Program-made: the position numbers and the translations under genes
Origin: Closterium sp. NIES-65
Lineage: Eukaryota; Streptophyta; Zygnematophyceae; Desmidiales; Closteriaceae
Direction of reading: 5' to 3'
DNA: 64,000 nucleotides
Assembly: GCA_948144175.1 (NCBI GenBank)
Contig: CANXME010000105.1
Coordinates: 868,001 to 932,000 of the forward strand
Shown: positions 22,597-34,300 of the stretch, in pieces
Position numbering within the stretch: position 1 is the stretch's first letter
Layout: each line of letters starts with the position of its first letter
The notes under the pieces: generated by a model
Told to the model about the DNA's origin: nothing
Database searches by the model: none
The model's input: the letters and a program-made list of their open reading frames with translations, nothing else

Positions 22597-23142
22597 TCAG
22601 CCTTTAAAGCGATAACGTTGGAACAAGCTGACTTCGCTGCTCTGAATCTGGAGATTTGGAGTATGAAACTTCACTACGGCCGCCTTAGTCCTCTTTTTGC
22701 CTCCGCAAAGGCGTCCCATTCCTAGGACCTGGAGTCGCCTCGTACTATGCTGATGACAGTTGACAGCAACATTCAAGCTCTCGGGCTTGCATGTTCCAGA
22801 TAAGGACACGTCCGATGTCCATGCCGCGTCCATCGCTTCATCATCATCGTGACGATGCGCGTCGTCTTGAGCGAAACAGGTAACCCGAAACCGTCGTGGG
22901 GAGCCAAATCTGCAGCCAAGAACGCTCGCGCGAGTCTCTTCAATGTTCGCGCCCGCAGCGCCAGAAATGTTCTCAAAGCGCTCCAAATAGACGTCGACTT
23001 TGCCGCCCACGACGATATAGTCGGTACATCCACTGTCGACGTAGGTCACACCACTGCCTAAAGTCGGTTGCTCCATTGTTCGTGCGAGTACAGCAGCTGT
23101 GGCGTGACTAGTAGTCTTGCGATCGTTTACGGGAAGGGACAT
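22597..23142 (-). CDS. unknown small protein, paralogue of 20736-21164
   Basis: ATG 23142 (preceded on the coding strand by a run of A) to stop at 22597, 181 residues. It shares ASVLGCRFGSPRRFRV and a following Asp/His-rich acidic stretch with the neighbouring ORF, plus a C-terminal block around LQVLGMGRL and KKRTKA. No known domain recognised and no membrane segment. The match to its neighbour extends on both sides of the core, so local tandem duplication followed by divergence is likely. Confidence 0.45.
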   Translation of the reverse strand: MSLPVNDRKTTSHATAAVLARTMEQPTLGSGVTYVDSGCTDYIVVGGKVDVYLERFENISGAAGANIEETRASVLGCRFGSPRRFRVTCFAQDDAHRHDDDEAMDAAWTSDVSLSGTCKPESLNVAVNCHQHSTRRLQVLGMGRLCGGKKRTKAAVVKFHTPNLQIQSSEVSLFQRYRFKG

Positions 23143-23889
23143 TTTTTTTTTTTTTTAACGCGTTACGACCTCGCGGAGTGAAGCTGAAACTCGTGGATTT
23201 AAGGCGAGAGCTGCTAAAAAGATTCGACAAAAATGTGATGCTTTGGGAGCGTCGGATCCTTCGCTCGCATTTGAAGAGCCGTCATTATCGCCATGCGCTC
23301 CTAAAACTCTCTGGAGTTTCGACTGTGCTCTAGAAGCTGTGTGGCTCACCTCCTAAACTCCACGTCGCGAGTTCTCATAGCTGGAGATGCTTGCTCATGC
23401 ATGGATATTGGAGAAATGTCGGGTAGGGTAGTTGGTAGGAAGGACGAGTTGGATTCTCAGGAGTAAAACCAAATCTTGCTTCAGGTGGATGTCCTTGAAT
23501 GACTGGGAAATGTGCGGTCCGAAGTGCTCAATTGTGCGCTTCGACATGCTCATCACCACCGCGTCCGCCGACAGGCAGAACCGTGTGCGCTGTTTTAGGG
23601 ATCATGCGTACGTGACCGGGAGCGTGACACCTGGATATCTAGGCAATTGATGTGCTGGACATTGACTCCACGTACGTGTCCTTTCATTCTAGTATCAGCC
23701 GCAGTGAGATTGGATTGACCTAGATAGTTCTGTAGCCCCTGCACAATCAAATAGCAAACAGCAAAATCTGTTTTCTCTGTAGTTCACAACAGTTTTTACA
23801 TTCTTAGTGCACGCAGCTGATTGGGAACATAGCACAAGGCATGTTATTATAATACTTGACATCAATACAATTTATTACATAAATGTCTG
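23143..23889. other. intergenic, upstream of the unknown ORF and 3' of HPP
   Basis: No gene supported. An open stretch at 23155-23349 on the minus strand has no ATG start. The part from about 23700 is AT-rich and may hold the HPP 3' untranslated region. Confidence 0.5.
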
Positions 23890-26800
23890 TCAGAACTTCA
23901 CCTTCTCTTTCAAAAATAGGATCCCTTCTTGCTGCACAGACATCAATACGTAAGGTGGAACATGGAAATTAAAAAAAAAAAATGACTTTTAAGAAGCTAC
24001 TTAGAGAGAATAGCATACCAAACTGGGCGAGCATTCAGATATTTAAATTATATGATATCCAGGTCATGAAAATGAGCATATGCAATGTGCAACTCACCAC
24101 AAGGAAAAGCCAGAGGCAGCCCACAAGGCCTGGGAAGAGCGGGTACCACCATTTGAGGCGATGAAACTTGGGGGCGTCGAGGAAAATAAGTGGGAGGCCG
24201 GCAGCTGGGTGTGTGCGAGGGAGGATAAGGGGGACGGTGGGGTGTAAGGGATGGGGAGTGAGGATAAGGGGATATAAGGGAGGGTGTGGGGGAGGGACAG
24301 GGAGGGTTGGCTGCAAGATACCAAAACAGCGGGTACTGCTGCACGAGCGGCATATCTCTGTCACTGAGGTGTAGATGGGTTATTGAGGTGAATATGGGTT
24401 ACTGAGCGTGCTTATAGCGAAACCGGGTGGGGGTGGTGGATGGAGTTGGTGCAGTGCACGAACGTGATAGAGGCACAATGCAGCAACTGCTGTAGCTTAA
24501 GCAAGCCAATATAACGAGTACAAAAGCATGCTTATGACGAGTACAGAGGCGTGCTTTCAACGCACCAGGGGGGTGGACGGAGTTGGTGCATTGCATGACC
24601 GCAATAGAAGCAGCAACAGCTGTGGCCTTAGCGAGCCAACCCAACACATACCAAACACACCATAACGAGTAATCAAGCAATCTTATAATAAGTACTGAGG
24701 CATGCTTATAACGAGCACTGATGCGTGCTTATAACGCACCAGGGGGGTGGACGGAGTTGGTGCATTGCATGAACGCGATAGAAGCAGCAACTGCTGTGGC
24801 CTTAGCGAGCCATGACGGCCCCAGCAGGCAGAAGAGCGCCACTCCTATGAGGGCTGTTCCCACGTGGGCTATCAAGATGGTCTTGCGCTGTGGTTTTGGT
24901 TGGGGAGAGAGGGGAGCAAGAAAGTAGGGAGGGAGGAGAGTAGAGGGCGAGGGAGTGAAGGAGAAGGGCGAAGGAAAGCAACAGCCGCCTTGGCGAGCCA
25001 TGACGGCCCCAGCAGGCAGAAGAGCGCCACTCCTATGAGTGCCGTTCCTACATGGGCAACGAGGATGGTCTTGCACTGTTAAGGGTGGGGGAGGGGGACG
25101 CACTAAGAAAGGCGTGGGTTGGAAAGGAATTGAGGAGAAGGGTGACGGACTCAGCAGGCAGAAGAGGGCCACTCGTATGAGCGCCGTTCCCACAAGGCAG
25201 CTGCTTGTGGTGGCAGGGCGAAGAGGAGACAGCAGACATAGTGAAAACACCCGAAGAAAGTCACCTGAAGGCTGAGTATTCACCTGGGAGACGGCTGCTT
25301 GCGGCAGGGCGAAGAGGAGACAGCAGACGGCACCAAAGGATCCCAGGGAGACTGTGAGGCCGTGTGACTGTAACAGATGGTCCGCTAACGCGAATCCTGC
25401 AAAGGACACGAATGCGCCTGACAGCAGGAGACAGAGGGAAGGAAACAGCGGCGAAGGAACCGAGGGAGACTGTGAGGCCGTGTGACTGTAACAGGTGGTC
25501 TGCTAACGCGAACCCCACGAAAGACACCAATGCGCCGAATGGTGAGTAGGAACGAGGAGACAGGAAGGGGGAAGGAAGGAGGAAGAAGGGGGGTAAGAAA
25601 GGGGGAGAAGGAATAAGAGGGGGATTCGATGAGATGTAATGAAATTAGATGAAAAGGGAAGCAAGGGGGAAGACGAGGAGGAAAAGAAACGCAGCAACAG
25701 GGAAGACGGAGGCTCTTGGAGCGTCCTAAGAATCGCGAAGGCGAGCCTCGCCACGGAAACGAAGGGGTCCAGAGGTATGAGACGGGCGAGGGAGGAGTGG
25801 GGTGCGGTGCAGTGAGATGGGAAGGAATTTCGGAAGAGAGAAGGAAGAAGCAGGGAGGGACGGGGGATGGGATGGGCCGGGATGGGTGGGAAAGGGGTGG
25901 GATGGGAGGGGGCGTAATGGAATGGAGGTGGCACGGAGTGGTGGACTAACCACCCAACCCAACGCAACCCAACCCAACCCCAACCCAACCCATCCCTCCC
26001 CAAACCCGCCCCAACCCACCGCAACCCAACCCACCCCACCCCATTCCCAATCCCCAATCCCGGTGGACAGACACCAGCGCAGCCCCACTCACCGACGGCG
26101 GGCCACACAAGGTCGCTGATTGGCTGCTTCTTCTCCGCTTCTGGCGGCGCCGGTTGCGGAATGGCCGCGGCGAACTGGCGGAGCGCGCGCACGCAGGCAG
26201 AGGGCAGGAGGGCGGCGATGCGGAAAGGAGTGGGGCGGGTGGGTGGGAAAGAGGGGGGGAGGGGGGAATGGTGGGGAAAAGAAGCCGCGCGACGGAGGGG
26301 GAGAAGTGGGGAGGGGGGAAACGGGAGAGCGGGGAAGAGATTGTAGGAAGATGAGGAGAGGGCGAGGGAGGGGAACGTAAAGTTAGGGAGATGCGAAGAA
26401 GTGAGAATGCTTATCAAGAACCATAAGAAACGGAAACCTCACCAGCAAGGGGCGCGTGGACAGGGTAAACTCCAGAAACAGTACCAATTCATGGGAGTAT
26501 ACGAGTCAACTGCCCCTGGATAGGCGACGCAGCAGACAGAAACGCACCTCGGAAAAATCGGCCGCTCCCGCAGCGCCAGCGCCGGCGGCGGCGGCGGCGG
26601 CGGCGGTGGGACCTTGAGCCCGCACGCGTGCCGCGCCGCGCTTAGCGAACGAATGTCTGGTGTCGCTCAAAGCGATTCGGCGGGAAGACTCGACGTGAAT
26701 ATTGCGAGAGCTGCGAGCTTGTGCCGAGAGGCAATCTTGTGTCGAAGAATAAGTATGCCTTTTAGAAACCGAAGCGCGGGCAGGGACAACGTTATGACAT

Positions 26801-26922
26801 TCTTGAAGAGAAATTAAGGAGCGAGGTGGTTGTAATGATGCGGGAGCTGGAGCTACTGGTGCTGTCATAGTTCTTGTCGCAGGAGCCAATTGCATCGGTC
26901 GGAGATGAACGCCGCATGCCAT
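23890..26922 (-). CDS. HPP-family integral membrane protein (candidate plastid nitrite transporter)
   Basis: Six exons rebuilt: 26548-26922, 26093-26174, 25284-25417, 24740-24887, 24098-24204, 23890-23931, all with GT/AG ends and matching phases; about 295 residues. Exon 1 (125 codons) is rich in Ser, Arg and Ala, as expected of a plastid transit peptide. The body has SDLVWPAVG, ADHLLQSHGLTVSLGSFGAV, RKTILIAHVGTALIG, and the family signature NSVHPPAAGLPLIF spanning the exon 4/5 junction, then KWWYPLFPGLVGC and a short C-terminus QEGILFLKEKVKF. Four hydrophobic segments are visible. Some cyanobacterial and chloroplast HPP proteins transport nitrite; substrate here is inferred. Introns 2-4 contain degraded copies of exons 3 and 4. 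Confidence 0.88.
24420..25545 (-). repeat. degraded exon copies inside the HPP gene
   Basis: Copies of exon 3 lie at about 25447-25545 (no AG acceptor, no donor) and a fragment near 25205-25235. Copies of exon 4 lie at about 25145-25200, 24985-25060, 24555-24640 and, badly decayed, 24430-24500. The copies at 24985-25060 and 24555-24640 still translate in part (GTALIGVALFCLLGPSWLAK and NSVHPPGAL). Only exon 3 at 25284-25417 and exon 4 at 24740-24887 have both splice sites and correct phase. Confidence 0.85.
25935..26060. repeat. CCCAA-type simple repeat in HPP intron 2
   Basis: Runs of AACCC and ACCCC units, imperfect; not a telomeric array. Confidence 0.7.
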
Positions 26923-28382
26923 GATGGCTACGAGTCTCGATGGAAGAAACTTCTTGTTCAACGCGAGCGGTTCGGTTATGTTTAGTTGAAGGCTTTAGAA
27001 TCGGTTCGTATCGGCGGCACGAGACTGCAAGGAGAGGAAGGAAGAGACGGATGCTACCGAAAAAACCGACGGACGGGAAAACGCAGACAGATACAGTATT
27101 GTCGCAATGCAAACATTTGCGAATTCCGCTGACACGCTTAGCAAATGACTGAATTGTCTATCAAAGTGTTGGTCTTATTACAAAAGTCGTTCCCAGGGCC
27201 GGGTGCACAGCAGGGGAAGCTCTCTCCCTAGTGCTACGCTCTGCGTTAGTCGTCTATTTGTAAGCTCTGCACTGCATAGCAGAGTCAGGTAGCGACTCTT
27301 AGCTCCTTCAACGGATGGTTCAACTGTTGAGAGAGTGTCTCTTGGAAGTGCCGAACAGCAGCTGTGCTGGACAGAGAGCGGCTGGTGGGATGAAGAATCA
27401 AGGCGTGAATCTGACCTCAGATTGGGGGTGGTGGTGGGTGGTCGGGACTCGGGGGACGACATGGGGAGCAACCGCGAGTCCCTCCATGCAAATCGCAGGC
27501 GGGCCGATTTGCTGCCACCAAGAACTGCGACTTCTACCGACTTCCAAACCTGAGGTTCGGGGTAGCTTTGCCCCTCGGTTGTTCCGTGGCTGAGTTGACT
27601 GGTTGGGGAGGTCTTGGGCTTTCTGAGCCACAAATTTTTGGGCTTGGTTGCCCTTTGCATACGCGGTGCGGATGGGGAAACAGCAGTCACCAATCAGCTG
27701 CTGCTGTTTCACGCTTGTGGCGGCTGCTGGGTGGAGGGAAAGGTTCTGGGTACGACATGCGCGCTCATTGGTTTGAGCTCTACGAACAGCAGCGCCCAAT
27801 CGAAACCATTCATGCAGTTGGCAAATTGTTATTGAAATATTCACGAAACTATGCGCATTATTCGGCAAAAGGCTCTATGTTACGTTGGCAGCCCACGTGA
27901 TTGTGTAGCATACAGTTTTTCAAGAATCAATGCTACAATGCTTTCTGGTGATCTTCATACCTGCCATGGTGTCATAATTGCATACATGCAACAAAGAAAA
28001 TAAAACTTCAATTAGGTAGCGAAATCATTGCAAACATTTCCTTAAATGGCTCCTGAGGCAAACATAATTGTACATCTCACCACAAGGTGACTCGGTAATA
28101 GTTAGGTGCTCATGCTTGGCATGCTGCAAAGGAAAGAAAGAAGGGGGTTTAAAGCAACAACAGAACGTACCATTCTTGGCTTCAACTTTAGTTTGGCGAT
28201 GCAAACTCTTCCAAACACATGAATCTCTCGTTTGCAAACCCATATCCTCGTGCCACAGAGCTAGCAGTTGCTCGTATAGGGATCAGAAGAAGGGGGCCAC
28301 GGGGATGCCCAAGCACCCCTTAGAAGAAGAAAAAAAAAAAAAAAAAAAAACACAAACAAGAACAACACGTAGGAGAGAACAC
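26923..28382. other. intergenic region between HPP (5' side) and KDSR (3' side)
   Basis: Must hold the HPP promoter and the KDSR 3' region. The part 27178-27900 has higher GC and an open stretch of 171 codons on the minus strand without an ATG; I cannot assign it. A run of A at 28329-28350 lies just past the KDSR stop. Confidence 0.5.
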
Positions 28383-31300
28383 TCACGTTCCTCTGCCGTG
28401 GTTGATTCTATGCCACCGCCTCGCACTCGCATTAAAGCCCGCCACTGTTGCTGCTGCCACCAGCCGCATTGGCCCCGCTAGAAGCAGCTCCAGTAAGAGC
28501 TTGTTGAGTGACACACAGGGCGACATGCCTAAAACGAGGATAGGAGGAGGAAAGCGGGGGGGGGGGTGGGGTGGTTGGCAGAACAGGGAGGGAGGTGAGG
28601 AGGAAGTGGAGGTAACCTATATTTTGCTGAGTGAAGCACAGGGAATCATGCCTATAAGGAGGATGGAGAGGAAGGGCTGGGAAAGGTACGGGCGGAGGGT
28701 ACCGAGGGGGCAGGAGAACAGAAAGATTCCACAAGAGCCGCAGACAGATCACTCACCTGCAGTGGCGATGCTGAGCATCCAGCCGTCGAATCCGACAGGA
28801 GCGAGGAAATCTCCGCGTTCGACGGCTGAGATCGCAGCTCTCGCGACCGCCATGGGAGGAAAGGGCTTGTTGCCTTCTGTGATGGCTTTGGTGACTGCCG
28901 GTTTGGTTACGTTCTCTGGAGGGGGTTAGGGTTGGGAAGGTGAGGTGGGTGGGAAGTGGGGAGTAAGATGGGAATAGAAAGGGGGACCATGGGGGGTTGC
29001 AGCTCTCATCACGGTGGTGGCTGTCAAGGGAGGGAAGGGCTTGTTGCTGCCCGCCGCTGTGATGTGATGGAATTAATGTTTGACGCTGTTGAAGATAAGC
29101 CTGAGAAAGTACTCAGGGTACCCTCTGGCCTTTAGCCTCTTAAAGAAGAGTGCAAGAGAGGATTCATCACCAGTGAGCTGAAACCCCACTGTCCGCGGAA
29201 CTCATCATTCAAGACCTTTTGGGAGAGAAAAGTCCTCTTCTTTAATAGGCTAAAGGCCAGAAGTTACCCTGATTACTTTCTCAGGCCTATCTTCAACAGC
29301 ATCAAACATCAAGACAGGCCGATTCTGCTTCGCAGCTGCCAACAACACAAAGTGAGGGAAGTCCTCCAGTCCCTGAAGGTAAGAAGATGTCCAAGAACTT
29401 TGGACTTGGGGCTGGGGGGTTTTTGAGAATTCTCAAAAAACATACGCTGCATCATATCTTCCTCCCACAGTTTTTAGTGTGTTGGCGTTTGCCAAAGAGG
29501 TTACGCAACCGCTTGGTGAAAGCGAGATTTCAAGAACGGGGATACACCACCCCGTGAGTTGATGGGATTGAATTCATCCCACCAACCTGCACGTTGAATT
29601 GCATTGCAAATGCATTGTACAGCCAGCTAGCGAGCCGCAAGACGAGCCACACTGGACTTTTGTTTCTTGGTTGAGTGCTGGGCACGGAAGATGGGAGTAG
29701 ATAAGGAGTAGTCTTTTCTTGTAAATCTGAGAGCGCTGACGAAGGCCATCGGCCGAAACGCGCGCACGCTCGGTCTTGGAATGACATTTTTCCTTGCTTA
29801 TTCAATCCCTACTAGCCTAAGCTCAGCCTAGAGGAGATTAGAACGAGCTAGAGCTGTGGATCAGGGTCGAAACTATTTTTCTATGCGTCAAGGGAGGGAA
29901 GGGCTTGTTGCTGCCCGCCCGCTGTGATGTGATGGAGCTGGCGCCCTGCCTCTCACCTTGCTGCAGCTGAGGCGTGTCCGTGTCAGGAGGGAACAGCAGC
30001 ATCACAACGCATGTGCCCACGTGCACCAACTCCATCTGTAGTGCCTCTGCCAGCGCCTCTACCAGACCCCTCACCTCATGACCCTCTCAAGGAAAGAGTA
30101 CCTTGGTGCAGCTGAGGCGTGTCGGTGTCGGGAGGAAACAGCATCACAATGCGTGTGCCCACATGGACCAGCTCCATCTGAAGTGCCTCTGCCACTGCCT
30201 CTGCCAGTGCCCCTAGTCCACCAGTGACAGACCCTCACTCACCTTGTTGCAACTGAGGCGTGTCAGTGTCAGGAGGGAACAGCATCGCCACCCACGTCCC
30301 CACACGCACCATCTCCGCTTGCAGTGCCTCTGCCAGTGCATTCATGTCGCTCTGAAGGCAAGGGTACCTTGCTCTTGCCACTCACCTTGCTGCAGCTGGG
30401 GCGTGTCGGTGTCAGGAGGGAACAGCATCACCACCCTCGTCCCCACGTGCTCCAGCTCCATTTGTAGTGCCTCTGCCAGCCCTCTTAAAGCGAATTTCGC
30501 GGCCGAGTAGGCTGTGTAGCCATAGATACCCACCTGGCAAGGGGAACGGGAATAGGGGAACGGGGCAGGAGAACAAGGGACTTGTAAGTAACCTCACATC
30601 TCGAGATTTGGCGGCTGATTAGGCTGTGTAGCCATAGATACCCACCTGGAAAGGGGGGAGAGGAGGAACAAGGGAGTGGGGCAGGAAAACAGGGGAATTC
30701 TGAGCAGCCTTAGCACTGTAACAGGAGACGGCAAGCACTTCTCCCCGCCTACTGAGGTGACATTTGAGTCGACTCAAAAGTCACCTCAGTATAATGTCAC
30801 ACGATGTTTTGAGCCGACTCAAGAGTAACTTCTGAGTAGCCTCAGCATTGAAACAGGAGATGGCAAGCACTTCTCCGCGTCTACTTGAAAATCACTTGTG
30901 AGAATTCTCAAAAGTGCGCTTCTCCCTGACTACTTGAAAAATAAAATTTGGGAATTCTCAAAAGTGCAATTCTCCCCGCCTACTCATCTGCCTCGTCCCC
31001 TCTCCCCCCCTCCGCTCCCTCTTTCCTCTCTCACCTGCTCTGCTTGAAACGACACCAGCATTATCCTTCCCTCCCTGCCTGCTCTCTCCACAGCTGGCAG
31101 GGCTGCCTGGATCACATAGCCTCTCCACTTCTGCTGCTCCCCACCCCTCACACTACTCCTCCCATTACTCCCCCTCTCACCTGCCCTGCCTGAGACGACA
31201 CCAGCATTATCCGCCCGTCCTTGCCGGCCCGTTTCACGGCTGGCAGCGCTGCTCGGATGACATACACTGACGCCCAGTAGTTGACATTCATGAGCTGATG

Positions 31301-34300
31301 TGATAAGGGGGAGGAAGAGTGGGGGAAAGTGGGGGAGGTGGGTGCGTTGAGGGAGGGGTGGGGAAGAGGCAAGGCTGCTCGGATGACATACACAGACGCC
31401 CAGTAGTTTGACGCTCATGAGCTGATGGGGTGAGGGGGGAGAAGGTGGGGTGTTGTGCGTTGAAGAGGGAGGGTATTATGAGACAGAACACAAGGTGAAG
31501 GGGGGTGCACTGGGAGGGAAGCAGAGAAGAACACACGAACAGTGCCAATGGGGAGATGGGCTACTGACGCAAATTGATGCGGAAATCGAATCACATAGAC
31601 TGACGCCCATTAGTTCACGTTCCTCACGCGCGCACCTGCTGCTGATTTTCCACGGTATTGAACTCGAATTGGTGTGGGGTGCTCTGCCCCTGGCAGCAGA
31701 CGATCAATCACCACACATGCACCGCTGCTTCCTTCACACTCACACCTGATGCTGCTGCTGGTTCTCCCTACAAGCTCACCTGCTGCTTCCGCTGCTCACA
31801 CACACACGCACCTGCTGCTGATTTTCCACGGTATCAAACTCGAATTGATGTGGGGTGCTCTGCCCCTGGCAGCAGATCACCACATCCAGCCGTCCAAACG
31901 CGGCCACCACTTGATCAATGGCTCTCCTTGCATCGTCCAGATTCGCCGCATCGGCCGCCACGGACAGGAGGAAATCAGACGAGGGGGTGTCGGGTAGAAG
32001 CAAAGCCTCTAGCTGAGAGAGATGAGGCATGAATGGGAGAGAAAATGAGGACGAAGAGAAGTTATAAAATTACTCAAAAGTCGCCGCATCGACTGCCACG
32101 GACAGGAGGAAATCGGAGGAGGGTGTGTTGCGGGTGGAAGCAAGGCTTCCAGCTGGTGGGTTTTGGGAGCCACACCAAAGGAGGGAAATCATATGGACCC
32201 CACCCCGCTGGGGTTTTCCTCCAGAGGAAATCGGAGGAGGGTGTGTTGGGGGTGGAAGCAAGGCTTCCAGCTGGTGGGTTTTGGGAGCCACACCCAAGGA
32301 GGGAAATCACATGGACCCCACCCCGCTGGGGTTTTCCTCCAGAGGAAATCGGAGGAGGGTGTGTCAGGTGGAAGCAAGGCTTCCAGCTGGGAGGGAAGCA
32401 GCATGAACGGGAGAGGGAAAGGGGGAAATGGAGAAATCAAGAGAGGAGAGGAGGACGGAACGGTATAGACGAAAGTTCTGGGTGAGTTTTGAGTCGACTC
32501 AAGAGAGAGGAGAGGAGGATGGAAAGGTATAGACGAAGGTAGCTGACGCCAGCTACTTCCATCCTCCTCTCCTCTCTGATGAAGGTAGCTGACGCCAGCT
32601 ACTTCCATCCTCCTCTCCTCTCTGACGAAGGTAGCTGACGCCAGCTTCTTCCATCCTCCTCTCCTCTCTGACGAAGGTAGCTGACGCCAGCTTCTTCCAT
32701 CCTCCTCTCCTCTCTGACGAAGGTAGCTGACGAAAGTAGTTCTGGGTGAGGGAGCGCCAGCTGGAAGGAAGGCGACAAGATGGTAGGGATAGGGAGGAGG
32801 AGAGTAGGTGAGTGAGAAAAGGGAGAGGACGGACTGGGAAAATGAGCCCACGTTATGATGAAAAAGAGAAGGGCTTAAAGAGTGCAGAAAGAGGGAGCGT
32901 CAGGTGGAAGCAAGGCGTCAAGCTTCCTCAAGGCATCAAGCTGGCAGGGATCGGAAGGAGGAGAGTGGGTGAGTGAGAAAGCACACCTACACACACACCC
33001 TGGCTAAAGCACACACAACAATCGCCAATCTCACCCCCTCCTGCTGCATTGCCATCAATCCCCTATGCACACACTTTCCTGATGAAAGCACCCACCTGCT
33101 TGTGAGCAGAGGCCCTGACTGAGGGCGTATCTTTGGTTCCGGTCATGAGCACTGTTCATTCTACTGTTTGGGGCATCCGCAATTAGCGCATGACCCAAAG
33201 TGGAGCGTCGAGGCGCGCGCGGTCCGAACTTCGGGTCATCCATCCCTCTGCATGCGACCGTCAGTCAAAATGTTCCCCCGACCAATCATAATGCACTGCG
33301 ACCCCATGTTCAGTACCACACTGTAGACGACCGTCTAGTTTGATGCCAAGTTTGTTGGTTGGGTGGCGTTGTGGAACCGCGCAGATCTGAATGTGACTTT
33401 TCCCGCCGGGAATTTTGACGGTGTGGTGAGTGGGTTGAGTGTCTCGTGGGCCGGTAGAAGTGTTTCGTGTGTGGTGGTTTGGCCCTGCCCGATTGGGTGC
33501 GACGGTTGACGGGAGTCGCTTTCTGGGCGGGGAAACGTGCGCGCCAGTTTACGGGTCGCTCATGCACGAAGGCCCCGAAGTGGTGTTATGTGCAGTTTGG
33601 GTCATCCGCAATTTGCGGATGCCCGGAACAGTGCTCATGACCGGAACCAAAGATACGCCCTGAAAGCACCATCCCATTTTTTAGTCGACTCAAAAATAGG
33701 CTGCACTGCCATCAATCCCCTATGCACACACCCTCCTGATGAAAGCACCCACCTGCTTGTGTGCTGAGGCCAGCCGGTCCTTGTTACGAGCAGCGATCGC
33801 CACCCTCGCCCCCTGCTGCACCGCCATCTCTCCTATGCACAGCCCTATGCCGCTCGAACCACCCACTATCAGCACAGCCTTGCCCTGTGGGGTGTGTGGG
33901 GTGTGTGGCGCATGGTGGGTGTGTGGGGTGTGTGAGGGAGAAAATGGAAAGCCCTTGCTCCACTGCCAATTTCCCCATGCACAGTTCTATGCAGCTCGAA
34001 CCACCCAGTATCAGCTTGGCTTTGGCCTGTGGGTGGGGTGTGTGGGAAGGAACGCGGACGGAGCAGTAGTGAAGGAGAAAAGGGGAACCTTTTGCACCAC
34101 TACCACTTCCCGTATGCACTTTCGAGGATTCTCAAAAGCTGCTGACTGCCACTGCTCCTATGACAACCCTATGCCGTTAAAGCCATATCGCGGAAAAGAA
34201 ATGGGCCGAATTTTCGAGAAATGTGACAAAAAGGTGACGCATTGTACGTGATACTAAGTCGACGTTTCTCACTCACACCTTAAGCGAGATTCGCTTTGGC

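Noticed and set aside
24729-25409. A single 226-residue minus-strand protein in the HPP locus
   Set aside because: It reads through two real exons, an intron and exon copies; splicing and phase show that HPP is assembled from separate exons.
25935-26060. CCCAA runs as interstitial telomere
   Set aside because: Units are irregular and do not match a plant telomere repeat.
25503-26417. A 304-residue minus-strand frame
   Set aside because: Only 26093-26174 (an HPP exon) is protein-like; the remainder is Pro/Ser/Leu-rich intron sequence of simple composition.
28915-28945. CCCTAACCC as telomeric repeat
   Set aside because: Only one or two units; it is the pyrimidine tract and acceptor of KDSR exon 6.
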